In this document: positions 39,542 through 47,968 of the stretch, one piece after another | Position numbering within the stretch: position 1 is the first letter of the stretch | How the letters are laid out: every line of letters begins with the position of its first letter | From: Streptomyces coacervatus | Lineage (GTDB): Bacteria; Actinomycetota; Actinomycetes; Streptomycetales; Streptomycetaceae | Direction: 5' to 3' | Length of the DNA: 64,000 nt | NCBI RefSeq assembly: GCF_029223485.1 | Contig: NZ_JARHTP010000010.1 | Coordinates: 248,001-312,000, forward strand | Program-made: the position numbers and the translations under genes | The notes under the pieces: generated by a model | The model's input: only the letters and a program-made list of their open reading frames with translations | Told to the model about the DNA's origin: nothing | The model's database searches: none

Positions 39542-40693
39542 CTAGGCAGCCAGTGCAGCGCAGTGAACCGCTCTCACCAGCCGCTCGTTCTCCGGCGCCG
39601 CCCCGCCCGGAAAGGCCATCCGCCGCCGGGTGTAGCCGTACGCCAGCCCGCTGCGCGGGTCCGCGAACGCCTGCGACCCGCCCGCCCCGCTGTGCCCGAA
39701 GGTCCCGGCGCCCAGGAACGGGTACCAGGCGTCGGCCGTCGCCTGGAAGCCCAGGCCGAAGGCGCGGTGGGTGCGGGCCACCAGGTCGTAGCCGACCGAG
39801 TGGATCTGGCCGACCTCGGCGATGGTGTCCGGCTTCAGCAGCGGTGGCCGCCCGGCCACCTCGCTGATCGCCGCCGCGTACATCCCGGCGAGCCCGCGCG
39901 CCGCGGCCACGCCGCCCGCCGATGCCGGCCCCTTGGCGCGCACGGTACGGGAGTTGGGGTAGTCCACCAGCTCCCCCGGGTCGGGCACATGCGTGTTGAA
40001 CGCGATCGAGGCGAGCGTGTGCGGCCCCGTCGGTGTCGCGTCCAGCAGGGCCTGCTGCGTCGCCGTCGGAGCCATCGGCTGCACCGACCGGAAGCGGGGC
40101 TCCAGCCCCTCGGGCAGCCCCAGGAAGAAGTCCAGCCCGTACGGCGCCCGCACCCGCTCCTCGTAGACCTCCTGGAGGGTGCGACCCGTGGCCCGCCGTA
40201 CCACCTCACCGGTGAGCGCGCCGATGACGAGCGCGTGATAGCCGAAGGCCGTGCCCGGGCGCCAGAACGGCCGCTGGTCCGCGAGCCGTTCGGCGATCGC
40301 GCGGTCGTCGGCCAGCTCGTCCCTGGTGAACCCGGCATCGAGCCCGATCAGCCCGGCGCGGTGCGTGAGCAGGTCCCGCAGGGTCAGCGCCGCCTTGCCG
40401 TCGGTCCCGAACTCCGGCCAGTAGTAAGTCACTTTGCGGTCCAGCTCCAGCGTGCCGTCCTGCACGAGGAGCGCGACGACCAGATGGGCGGCGCCCTTGG
40501 TCGACGAGAACACGCCGTGGAGGGATTCGGCGTCATTGCCTTCCCCGGCCCACAGATCGACGACCTTCCGGCCGTGCACATACGCGCACAACTGGCCTTC
40601 GTAGTCGGGCAGTTCCCCCGCCGCGAACGCGGCGAACTCCTCGCGCACCATCTCGAAGCCGTCCGCGACGGTGCCGTGGATCTCTCGCGTCAT
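39542..40693 (-). CDS. Serine hydrolase of the beta-lactamase/esterase class C fold
   Basis: A 383-residue protein with the SxxK nucleophile motif SSTK (residues about 65-68), a Tyr motif in FGYHALVIG (position of the class C YxN) and a late HSGAGGSQ motif replacing KTG. These mark the EstB/LACTB-like esterase and peptidase group more than true beta-lactamases. There is no signal peptide, so it is cytoplasmic. The substrate is unknown. It lies between a repeat element and a small unknown protein on the same strand. Confidence 0.87.
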   Translation of the reverse strand: MTREIHGTVADGFEMVREEFAAFAAGELPDYEGQLCAYVHGRKVVDLWAGEGNDAESLHGVFSSTKGAAHLVVALLVQDGTLELDRKVTYYWPEFGTDGKAALTLRDLLTHRAGLIGLDAGFTRDELADDRAIAERLADQRPFWRPGTAFGYHALVIGALTGEVVRRATGRTLQEVYEERVRAPYGLDFFLGLPEGLEPRFRSVQPMAPTATQQALLDATPTGPHTLASIAFNTHVPDPGELVDYPNSRTVRAKGPASAGGVAAARGLAGMYAAAISEVAGRPPLLKPDTIAEVGQIHSVGYDLVARTHRAFGLGFQATADAWYPFLGAGTFGHSGAGGSQAFADPRSGLAYGYTRRRMAFPGGAAPENERLVRAVHCAALAA

Positions 40694-40708
40694 CCGTACT
40701 CCTCGATC

Positions 40709-41023
40709 TCAGCCGCTGCTCGCGTGTGCCATGGTGATCAATGCCCGTCCGACCTGCGGTAATTCCGTCTGTCCGGCCGCGATAGCCGGACATCCCGAGC
40801 CGTCGTCGAGCGGCCGCCGGCGCCCGGAGACGAGCGGGTCGCCGGTCGCGTACGGCTGCTCCACCCGCACCACGCCGCCCGCGTCCCCGTTGCCCTCGAC
40901 CCGTTGCACCGCCAGCAGCCCGGCCGCCGAGCCGAGCGCCGCACCGGCGAGCAGGAACGATCCGGTCAGGGCGAGGGTGGCGATCGGTGCGGGTCGCGCA
41001 AGGACGGTTCTCGTGGTGCGCAC
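40709..41023 (-). CDS. Small exported or membrane-anchored protein, unknown
   Basis: A 104-residue protein beginning at a GTG. One hydrophobic segment (residues about 13-40, IATLALTGSFLLAGAALGSAAGLLAV) is followed by a hydrophilic tail containing a single Cys (SGCPAIAAGQ). It may be a signal-anchored protein. No family is recognised. It is 15 nt upstream of the serine hydrolase start, so possibly in the same operon. Confidence 0.55.
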   Translation of the reverse strand: MRTTRTVLARPAPIATLALTGSFLLAGAALGSAAGLLAVQRVEGNGDAGGVVRVEQPYATGDPLVSGRRRPLDDGSGCPAIAAGQTELPQVGRALITMAHASSG

Positions 41024-41213
41024 GCGTACCTCCTCCGGGGCTTCCTGAGATCCGGGGCTTCCTGAGATCGGTACGGCGAGATGTACCTGTTCGACTCAAC
41101 CGCAACAACAGGGAGTTCATGTCACGGATGGCCCGGATGGCGCATCGCCGACCGAGGTACGGGGGCATGCTGAGGGCGACCGTCGGCACACAGGCTCCAG
41201 CCGAGGAGAGCCC

Positions 41214-42077
41214 ATGGCAACGATCCCCTCACTCCCCAGCAGGGACGACGTGCTGCGCATGGCACGCAACACCACCGACATCACCGGCCAGCTCCTGGAC
41301 ACGGCCGGGAACATCACCAGGATCGCGATCAACACCTTCGACCCACGGGACGGCTCGGGCGCGGAGGTGCTGCGCGTGCTGCGCGAGACCACCGCGGAAC
41401 TGGCGGAGGCGAGCGCGTCGCCGCAGGCGCAGGAGGCCTTCTACCGGATCGTCGACACCCTGACCCGGCTGGGCACGAGCGGGGCGCCGCTCGCCGTGCA
41501 CCCGGTGAGCGAACCGGCGCAGGCGCTGCTCACCGCGCTCGGCGACAGCCTCCTGCCGGTGCTGGATGCGGTGGAACCGGCCGTGGAGGAGTTCGCCGAC
41601 GCCCTCGGCGACCTGGTCGAGGCAACCTCCCCGCTGCTGCCCGCGGCGGCGGGCGTGGCCGCCGGAGCGCTGCTCGCAGTGACGCCGATACTGCGAGCAG
41701 CAGCGGACGTACTACGCGAATCCTCCCCCGAACTCCGGCGCGTGGCCGACGCGTTGACCGCGGCCCTGGCCCCGCTGATGCCCCTCCAGGTCGCCCTCGC
41801 GGAACGCGCCGCGGCCGCCGGAGCGGGCGTCGTCCGAGCAACACTGCCCCCACTGGCCGACCTCGCGGAGGCGACAGCGGCAACGGCAAAGGCGGCCCGA
41901 CCGATGCTGGTAGCAGGCGAGGAACTGCTGGTCTCCGGCCTGGAACAACTCCAGCCCCTGCTGCTGGCCGCGGCGTCCCGGACGGGCCGGGTGGCGCGGG
42001 CGGCGGCGGTACGGGTGTCGGCGGCCGTTTCGCCGGCGGCGGAGCGGGGGGTTGTGGTGTCCGTTACGCCGGTGTAG
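41214..42077 (+). CDS. Ala/Leu-rich helical protein, unknown
   Basis: A 287-residue protein with a clear start (GAGGAG 5 nt before ATG). It is almost entirely Ala-, Leu-, Val- and Glu-rich and predicted helical, with repeated AEAxxxxxxP and LLPVLDAVEPAVEEFADAL blocks. Several segments (about 140-165, 205-230) are amphipathic or weakly hydrophobic. No catalytic motif, signal peptide or Cys is visible. It resembles proteins that lie on membranes or form coiled assemblies, but no family can be named. It lies 53 nt before the EI24 gene, possibly in the same operon. Confidence 0.65.
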   Translation: MATIPSLPSRDDVLRMARNTTDITGQLLDTAGNITRIAINTFDPRDGSGAEVLRVLRETTAELAEASASPQAQEAFYRIVDTLTRLGTSGAPLAVHPVSEPAQALLTALGDSLLPVLDAVEPAVEEFADALGDLVEATSPLLPAAAGVAAGALLAVTPILRAAADVLRESSPELRRVADALTAALAPLMPLQVALAERAAAAGAGVVRATLPPLADLAEATAATAKAARPMLVAGEELLVSGLEQLQPLLLAAASRTGRVARAAAVRVSAAVSPAAERGVVVSVTPV

Positions 42078-42130
42078 TCCCAGGTGTTGGCGGTGCCGTC
42101 CGGCAAAACAGGGCCCGATAGGGTTTCGCC

Positions 42131-42922
42131 ATGCGCGATCTCGGGGCGGGTTTCACTTACCTTCTGCAGGGTCAACGATGGGTGGCCAGGCACGGCAAGC
42201 AGTACGGCTTCGGCCTGCTCCCGGGCCTGATCACCCTCATCCTGTACGCGGCCGCGCTCGTCTCCCTGGCTGTGTGGGGCGAGGACTTCGTCGGCTGGGC
42301 CACCCCGTTCGCCGACAACTGGTCCACCCCCTGGCAAGGCCTCTTCCGCGGCTTCCTCACCGCCGTGCTCTTCGCCCTGGCCCTCCTCCTCTCCGTCCTC
42401 ACCTTCACCGCGGTGACGCTGCTGATCGGCCAGCCCTTCTACGAGAACCTCTCCGAGAAGGTCGACGCGGACGTGTCGCCCGACGGCACCGCCCCCGAGT
42501 CCGGCCTCCCCCTCTGGCGGGAACTGTGGATCTCGGCCCGCGACAGCCTCCGTATCGTCGTGCGCGCACTGCTCTGGGGCGTCCTGCTCTTCGCCTGCGG
42601 CTTCATCCCGCTCGTCGGCCAGACGGTCGTCCCGGTGATCGGCTTCTTCGTCACCGGCTTCTTCCTCACCGAGGAACTGACCGCCGTCGCTCTCCAGCGC
42701 CGCGGCGTCGAACTCCGCGCCCGCCTCGCCCTGCTCCGCTCCCGCAAGACCCTGGTCTGGGGCTTCGGCACCCCGCTGGGCCTGGCCTTTCTGGTCCCGT
42801 TCGTGGCGGTGTTCCTGATGCCGGGCGCGGTCGCGGGCGCGACGCTGCTGGCACGGGAGCTGCTGGGCGAGGAGACCGGCGAGGGCGCGGAGGCGGACGA
42901 GGACGAGCAGGTCACTTTCTGA
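42131..42922 (+). CDS. EI24 (CysZ-like) domain membrane protein
   Basis: A 263-residue membrane protein with about four to six long hydrophobic segments (YGFGLLPGLITLILYAAALVSLAVW, FLTAVLFALALLLSVLTFTAVTLLI, LLWGVLLFACGFIPLVGQTVVPVIGFFVTGFFL, TPLGLAFLVPFVAVFLMPGAVAG). The GQPFYENLSEKVD loop is characteristic of the EI24 family, which includes the sulfate permease CysZ. A transport role is possible; sulfate specificity is not shown. Its 3' end overlaps the convergent peptidase-like gene by 11 nt. Confidence 0.85.
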   Translation: MRDLGAGFTYLLQGQRWVARHGKQYGFGLLPGLITLILYAAALVSLAVWGEDFVGWATPFADNWSTPWQGLFRGFLTAVLFALALLLSVLTFTAVTLLIGQPFYENLSEKVDADVSPDGTAPESGLPLWRELWISARDSLRIVVRALLWGVLLFACGFIPLVGQTVVPVIGFFVTGFFLTEELTAVALQRRGVELRARLALLRSRKTLVWGFGTPLGLAFLVPFVAVFLMPGAVAGATLLARELLGEETGEGAEADEDEQVTF

Positions 42923-44168
42923 ACGTCGCGTCCGCCGCCACGGTCAGGATCGCCCGCACCTGAGCGATGATGTCCACCCGGTTCCGCACGAACTCGGGAT
43001 CGGTCACCGTCCCCGTCGCCGGATCCGTGTTGCCCGTCCCGAACTGCAGCACCGGCGTGTGCACATGCCCGCCCGGCAGGGTGTCGTGCAGCCCGAGCCG
43101 GTCCCGCAGCAGGGTCGCTCGGTAGGCGATCTCGTTCGACAGATAGTTCCCGCCGCCACCGGCACGGGCCGTGGACCCCGCAGTGGGCCCGTCCGGCCGT
43201 ACCACCGCATCCGTACCGCCCGCCGGGATCTCGGTGACCTCGGTGTGGTCGTACACGGGGAAGCGACCGGTGTTCGCGGCGACAATCTCCTTGTACGGCA
43301 GGGTCGTCGTCGTCCACTGCGGCTGCGAGGCAGGATCGCTCACCGGGACGGTCTCGGTCCGCCCGATGTTGTCGTTGTCGGGGAACCCGCCCCGCCAGGC
43401 CCCGTTGGTCCGCTCCACGTCGAACCGCCCGACCCGCCCCTGGCTCACGGTCATGAAGAGATCGACCTTCTTCAGATACGGCCGCAGCGTCCGCTCCACG
43501 GTCCCCTCCGCGAAGTCCTGCCAACGCACCGGGAACACGACCGTCTCGACCCGGGCCGGCCCGTCCGCCGTCCGGATCACCGTGCCGTCGAGCGCGAGCG
43601 CGGTCGCCCCGGAGGGATTGGAGATCCGGATGTCCCGGTCGAGCGTGAACGGGTCGAAGCCTGTGACCAGCACGCGCCTCAAGCCCTTGCCGCCCTGCGG
43701 GTAGCGCACATCGGTCTGCCCACGTGAGGTGCGCTCCAACGCATCGATCAGCGCGGCCCGTTGCTGGTCACTCAGCCCGAACTCGGGCTCCCAGGTGCGC
43801 ACTTCCCGCGTCATCCCCAGCCGGGCCCAGTACAACGGCCGGTCGTCGTCCCGGGTGAGATCCCCACCCGCCGGCCCACGCCCCTGCGCCCGCTCCACGG
43901 CCCGCCGCCACAGCGCGGACCCCTCGTGTACGACGATGCGGCGGGCCTGCGCATAGGAACGGACCCCGTCCAGCGAGCGGGCAAGCCCGGGTGCCGCATC
44001 GTCGAACCCGGACCGTTCGAGGATCTCCTGCGGCACGGCCTTGTCGAGCCGCTGCTCCTCGACGGTGGGGGAGGGCGCCGTCCCGGCGGCGGTCGCCGTG
44101 GTGGGTGCGGCGAACCCGGCCAGCAGAGCCACCGCGAGTACACCGATCCGAACGCGTATGGAATTCAA
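42912..44168 (-). CDS. Exported pyroglutamyl-peptidase-I-like protein (C15) with Ser in place of the catalytic Cys
   Basis: A 418-residue protein starting at a TTG (ribosome site AAGGA about 13 nt upstream). A signal peptide (residues 6-28, ending TATA) and a helical domain of about 130 residues precede a C15-like domain starting VLVTGFDPF (near 165). Of the C15 triad, Glu252 (GRFDVERTNG) and His370 (GHVHTPVLQFG) are in place, but the Cys position (TFVCNH in true enzymes) is Ser344 (NYLSNEIAY). Family enzymes remove N-terminal pyroglutamate and are about 215 residues, so this is twice the usual length. Activity as a serine enzyme or loss of activity are both possible. Confidence 0.78.
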   Translation of the reverse strand: MNSIRVRIGVLAVALLAGFAAPTTATAAGTAPSPTVEEQRLDKAVPQEILERSGFDDAAPGLARSLDGVRSYAQARRIVVHEGSALWRRAVERAQGRGPAGGDLTRDDDRPLYWARLGMTREVRTWEPEFGLSDQQRAALIDALERTSRGQTDVRYPQGGKGLRRVLVTGFDPFTLDRDIRISNPSGATALALDGTVIRTADGPARVETVVFPVRWQDFAEGTVERTLRPYLKKVDLFMTVSQGRVGRFDVERTNGAWRGGFPDNDNIGRTETVPVSDPASQPQWTTTTLPYKEIVAANTGRFPVYDHTEVTEIPAGGTDAVVRPDGPTAGSTARAGGGGNYLSNEIAYRATLLRDRLGLHDTLPGGHVHTPVLQFGTGNTDPATGTVTDPEFVRNRVDIIAQVRAILTVAADATFRK

Positions 44169-44332
44169 GGGAGTTCAGGTCCTTCCGTCGCCGTCGTGGG
44201 GGAGCGTGGTGCGGACGGCCGCAGTATCGCTCGACGGAAGTGGTCTACGCCATGGTGCCCGTGTGTCGGGTGTGCATCATCGGCCGATCGAAATCATGGC
44301 GGCGGCGCGGGCCGGCAGGTGATACTTCCGCT

Positions 44333-44671
44333 GTGAAGACAGCGAAGGCAGCGAACCTGGGCGTCCTCTTCCTCATCGAACTCGGCGCCCTCGCAGCCGT
44401 CGGCTACTGGGGCTTCACCCGGGACGTCGCGACCCCGCTCGCCTGGCTGCTGGGCCTCGGTGCCCCGGCCGTACTCATCGTGCTGTGGGCGTTGTTCGGC
44501 TCGCAGAAGGCGTCGCACAAGACGCGCGGCGCGGTCCGTGTCGGCTTCGAACTGCTGTGGTTCGGGGCCGGGGTGGCCGCGCTCCTCGCCGCCGGTGCCG
44601 CCGGATGGGCCATCGCCTTCGCCGCCGTCTGCGCCGTGAGCAAGACCCTCGCCGTCATCTGGCGGCAGTAG
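44333..44671 (+). CDS. DUF2568 (YrdB-family) membrane protein
   Basis: A 112-residue protein with four hydrophobic helices covering nearly the whole sequence (residues 7-28, 36-58, 66-85, 88-106) and the family motif LWALFGSQKASHKTRGAVRVGFELLWFG. YrdB/DUF2568 function is unknown. The GTG start is chosen because the hydrophobic part begins right after it. It converges on the TetR gene 9 nt away. Confidence 0.75.
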   Translation: MKTAKAANLGVLFLIELGALAAVGYWGFTRDVATPLAWLLGLGAPAVLIVLWALFGSQKASHKTRGAVRVGFELLWFGAGVAALLAAGAAGWAIAFAAVCAVSKTLAVIWRQ

Positions 44672-44680
44672 CGGGGGAGT

Positions 44681-45241
44681 TCAGACCTCCTCGCCCAGCA
44701 GCGCCAGAAAGTCCCGGAACGCCCCCGGCATGTCCACCGACTCCGGGTCCAGCAGCCACTGGTACTGCAGACCGTCCATCACCGCGACCAGCAGCGGGGC
44801 CGTGCGCTCCGGCGTCAGGCCGTTCGGCAGCCGCTCCCCGTACTCGGCGCGCAGCACCGACGCCATGCTCTCCCGCACCTGCCGGTACCGCTCGGTGAAG
44901 TACGCCCGCGCCGGATGCCCCTCCGTCACGCTCTCGCCCAGCAGCGCCGAGAAGGTCTGGATGATGCCGGGCCGCATCGCGTTGTACTCGACGAGGGAGG
45001 CCAGGAGGTCGATGCGCCACTGTGTGGCCGGGACGGCATCCCACCGGTCCCGGTCCTTCAGTACGGCGACCAGCAGCGCGTCCTTGGTCGGGAAGTAGTG
45101 CAACAGCCCCTGCTGGGTGAGCCCGACGCGCTCCGCGACCGCGGCCAGGCTCGCACCCCGGTAACCGCGCTCGGCGATCACCTCCAGCGCCGCCCGCACG
45201 ATCTCCGCGCGCCGTTCCTCGCTCCTGAGCCTGGCGTTCAT
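44681..45241 (-). CDS. TetR-family regulator (divergent from GH3)
   Basis: A 186-residue regulator. The N-terminal helix-turn-helix is IVRAALEVIAERGYRGASLAAVAERVGLTQQGLLHYFPTKDALLVAVL (residues about 12-60); the C-terminal domain is BetI-like (TetR_C_6). An alternative ATG at 45259 exists, but the palindrome GTACGA-CATCC-TCGTAC (45251-45267) overlaps it, favouring 45241. It is divergent from the GH3 beta-glucosidase gene and probably controls it, as do many BglR-type TetR proteins beside GH3 genes in Streptomyces (inference). Confidence 0.88.
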   Translation of the reverse strand: MNARLRSEERRAEIVRAALEVIAERGYRGASLAAVAERVGLTQQGLLHYFPTKDALLVAVLKDRDRWDAVPATQWRIDLLASLVEYNAMRPGIIQTFSALLGESVTEGHPARAYFTERYRQVRESMASVLRAEYGERLPNGLTPERTAPLLVAVMDGLQYQWLLDPESVDMPGAFRDFLALLGEEV

Positions 45242-45250
45242 GGCGTCACC

Positions 45251-45267
45251 GTACGACATCCTCGTAC
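45251..45267. promoter_or_regulatory. Palindrome in TetR/GH3 divergent region
   Basis: GTACGA and TCGTAC (6-bp inverted repeat, 5-nt spacer) directly before the TetR start. A second weak pair, CTACC...GGTAG, is at about 45296-45313. These are candidate TetR operator half-sites. Confidence 0.4.
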
Positions 45268-45364
45268 AGCAAATATTACGGAATCATCACGAAACCTACC
45301 GCGTTACAGGTAGCGAGGTGCACGATTGGCGCAGGACGACAGGACTCGACGAGGAGGCACCGCG

Positions 45365-47812
45365 ATGGCGACAACCCCGGGAAACAGCGGCGACCGGGCC
45401 CGTGAGGCAGCCGTGGAGGCGGCGCTCGGCAAGCTGGACCTGGACGCCAAGGCCCGGCTGCTGTCCGGTCAGGACATGTGGTCCCTGCCCGCCCTGCCGG
45501 AGATCGGTCTCCGGTCGATCGTCATGTCCGACGGGCCGATCGGGGTGCGCGGTGTGCGGTGGACCGCCGACGACCCGTCCATCGCCCTGCCCTCCCCGAC
45601 CGCCCTCGCCGCCACCTGGGACCCGGAGCTCGCCCGCCGCGCCGGCGCGCTGCTCGCGCAGGAGGCGCGCCGCAAGGGCGTGCATGTGCTCCTCGCCCCG
45701 ACCGTCAATCTCCATCGCTCCCCGCTCGGCGGACGCCACTTCGAGGCGTACAGCGAGGACCCGTATCTGACGGGCGCCATCGGCGCGGGCTATGTGCAGG
45801 GGGTCCAGTCGGGCGGCGTCGGCACCACCGTCAAGCACTTCGTCGCCAACGACGCCGAGACCGACCGCTTCACGGTGAACAACCTGGTGGGCCAACGCGC
45901 GCTGCGCGAGCTCTACCTGGCCCCCTTCGAGCTCATCGTCGAGAACGCCCACCCCTGGGGCATCATGACCGCCTACAACACGGTCAACGGCACGACGATG
46001 ACCGAGCACCGGTATCTCGTGAACGAAGTCCTGCGCGGCGAATGGGGCTTCGACGGCTACAACGTCTCCGACTGGATGGCCGCCCGGTCGACGGTCGCGG
46101 CGATCGAAGGCGGCCTCGACGTCGCCATGCCCGGCCCGCGGACCGTGTACGGCCCGCCCCTCGCGGGGGCCGTCCGGGACGGCAGGGTCGAGGAAGCCGT
46201 CGTCGACGAGGCCGTCCGCAACGTCCTGCGGCTCGCCGCCCGCGTCGGCGCCCTGGAGAGCGCCGAGCCGGCCGTCACCGAACCGCCCGAGACCGTCGAC
46301 GGCATCGCACTGGCCCGCGAGATCGCCCGCCGCGCCTTCGTCCTCGTGAAGAACGACAACGGTGCCCTGCCCCTCAAGCCCGGCACGGTGGCGCTGATCG
46401 GCGCCGCCGCCCGCGACGCCCGCGTCCTCGGCGGGGGTTCGGCGACGGTCTTCCCGGCCCGCATCGTCTCCCCGCTGGACGGCCTCACCGCCGCCCTCCC
46501 CGAAGACACCCTCACCTACGCCGTCGGCGCCGACCCGAACACCGAACTCGCCGTGGCGGACAAGGGCTTCGAGCTGCGGGCCGTCTGCCGGGACGCCGAC
46601 GGGAACGTCATCGGCACGGGCTCCGCACCGGGCGGCCAGATCCAGTGGATGGGTTCGGACCTCCCCGAGGGCGTCACCCACGACCGCCTGCACACCGTCG
46701 AGCTGACCGGCACCTTCACCCCGCGCGACACCGGCCCGCACACCTTCGGCATCAAGGGCACCGGCCCCTTCACCCTCACCGTCGCGGGCACGACGTACTA
46801 CGACGACGTCCAGCGCCCCGCCGACGACAGCGACCCCTTCGAGGCGTTCTTCGGCTCCCCGGTGCCCCGCGCCCAGCCCGAACTGACCGCCGGCGAGCCG
46901 GTCGACGTCTCCCTCACCCATGTCTTCGCGCTCCCCGAGGAGATCCCCTTCAAGGTCGTCGCCTTCGCCCTCGCCCACCAGGAACCGCAGCGCGACGGCG
47001 ACGAGCTGATCGCCGAGGCCGTGGCGGCCGCCCGCGCCGCCGACACCGCCGTCGTGGTGGTCGCCACCACCGACCGCGTGGAGTCCGAGGGCTTCGACCG
47101 CAAGGACCTCACCCTCCCGGGCCGCCAGGACGAACTGGTCCGCGCCGTCGCCGCCGCCAACCCGAACACCGTCGTGGTCGTCAACTCCGGCTCGCCGGTC
47201 GAGCTCCCGTGGCGCGAGGACGTCGCCGCCGTCCTGCTCAGCTGGTTCCCCGGCCAGGAGGGCGGCGCGGCCCTCGCGGAGGTGCTGACGGGCGCGTACG
47301 AGCCGGGCGGCCGCCTCCCCACCACCTGGGGCTCCCTGTCCGACGCCCCGGTCACCCAGGTGGTCCCGGAGAACGGCCAACTCCCTTACGACGAGGGCGT
47401 CTTCATCGGTTACCGCGCCTGGGAGAGGGAGGGGCGGACCCCCTCGTACCCCTTCGGCCACGGCCTCGGCTACACCGACTGGACGTACGAGTCCGTCGAG
47501 GTGGACGGCAACGGCACCACCGCCAGGATCCGCGTCCGCAACTCCGGCGAGCGCCCGGGCCGGGAGGTGGTGCAGGTCTACCTGGCGCCGGCCGAGCCCG
47601 GCCCCGACCGCCCGGCACGCCGGCTGGCGGGTTTCGCGGGCGTCGAGGCGGGACCGGGGGAGACGGCCGAGGCCGTCGTCGACATCCCCCGCCGTGCCTT
47701 CGAGGTGTGGGACGAGGCGGTCGGCTCATGGTCATTTGTGAAGGGTTCGTACGAAATCCAGGTGAGCCGCTCGATCACCGACCGTCGTCTCACCGCGACG
47801 ATTAACGTCTGA
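45365..47812 (+). CDS. Beta-glucosidase-type glycoside hydrolase, GH3 with PA14 insert
   Basis: An 815-residue cytoplasmic enzyme (no signal). Order: GH3 N-terminal barrel with KHFVANDAETDR and the nucleophile Asp236 (YNVSDWMAARS); GH3 C-terminal alpha/beta domain (from about residue 315, ARRAFVLVKNDNGALPL); an inserted PA14-like domain (about 405-525, GFELRAVCRDADGNVIGTG ... TYYDDVQ); and a fibronectin-III-like end (about 690-815, VRNSGERPGREVVQVYLAP). PA14 inserts in GH3 enzymes shape the pocket for short chains. It releases glucose or other beta-linked sugars. GAGGAGG precedes the ATG. A terminator follows. Confidence 0.93.
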   Translation: MATTPGNSGDRAREAAVEAALGKLDLDAKARLLSGQDMWSLPALPEIGLRSIVMSDGPIGVRGVRWTADDPSIALPSPTALAATWDPELARRAGALLAQEARRKGVHVLLAPTVNLHRSPLGGRHFEAYSEDPYLTGAIGAGYVQGVQSGGVGTTVKHFVANDAETDRFTVNNLVGQRALRELYLAPFELIVENAHPWGIMTAYNTVNGTTMTEHRYLVNEVLRGEWGFDGYNVSDWMAARSTVAAIEGGLDVAMPGPRTVYGPPLAGAVRDGRVEEAVVDEAVRNVLRLAARVGALESAEPAVTEPPETVDGIALAREIARRAFVLVKNDNGALPLKPGTVALIGAAARDARVLGGGSATVFPARIVSPLDGLTAALPEDTLTYAVGADPNTELAVADKGFELRAVCRDADGNVIGTGSAPGGQIQWMGSDLPEGVTHDRLHTVELTGTFTPRDTGPHTFGIKGTGPFTLTVAGTTYYDDVQRPADDSDPFEAFFGSPVPRAQPELTAGEPVDVSLTHVFALPEEIPFKVVAFALAHQEPQRDGDELIAEAVAAARAADTAVVVVATTDRVESEGFDRKDLTLPGRQDELVRAVAAANPNTVVVVNSGSPVELPWREDVAAVLLSWFPGQEGGAALAEVLTGAYEPGGRLPTTWGSLSDAPVTQVVPENGQLPYDEGVFIGYRAWEREGRTPSYPFGHGLGYTDWTYESVEVDGNGTTARIRVRNSGERPGREVVQVYLAPAEPGPDRPARRLAGFAGVEAGPGETAEAVVDIPRRAFEVWDEAVGSWSFVKGSYEIQVSRSITDRRLTATINV

Positions 47813-47837
47813 TCGGGGACGAGTCGCCCCACGAACA

Positions 47838-47871
47838 GCCCCGGTCCGGGACCTGACCCCTGGACCGGGGC
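47838..47871. terminator. Hairpin after GH3
   Basis: GCCCCGGTCC and GGACCGGGGC form a perfect 10-bp stem with a 14-nt loop, 26 nt after the GH3 stop, between convergent genes. Confidence 0.75.
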
Positions 47872-47925
47872 AGTGCGCTCCGCGGGTTGTGCCGTGACGG
47901 GGCGTCTGTCGTCTGCCGGTGCGTC

Positions 47926-47964
47926 GTGGCTGGTCGCGCAGTTCCCCGCGCCCCTTTGGGGCGC
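47926..47964 (-). repeat. Intergenic repeat family 1, copy 5 (inverted)
   Basis: The minus-strand copy: read on the minus strand it is GCGCCCC-AAA-GGGGCGC followed by the core ending GACCAGCCAC. It lies 5 nt downstream of the galM stop, in the same orientation relative to a stop codon as other copies. Confidence 0.88.
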
Positions 47965-47968
47965 CTGC

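Noticed and set aside
45296..47461. A 721-codon open frame antisense to the GH3 gene
   Set aside because: High GC and third-position bias leave long open antisense frames; the peptide is Gly/Arg/Asp/Val-rich without domains, while the plus strand encodes a complete GH3 enzyme.
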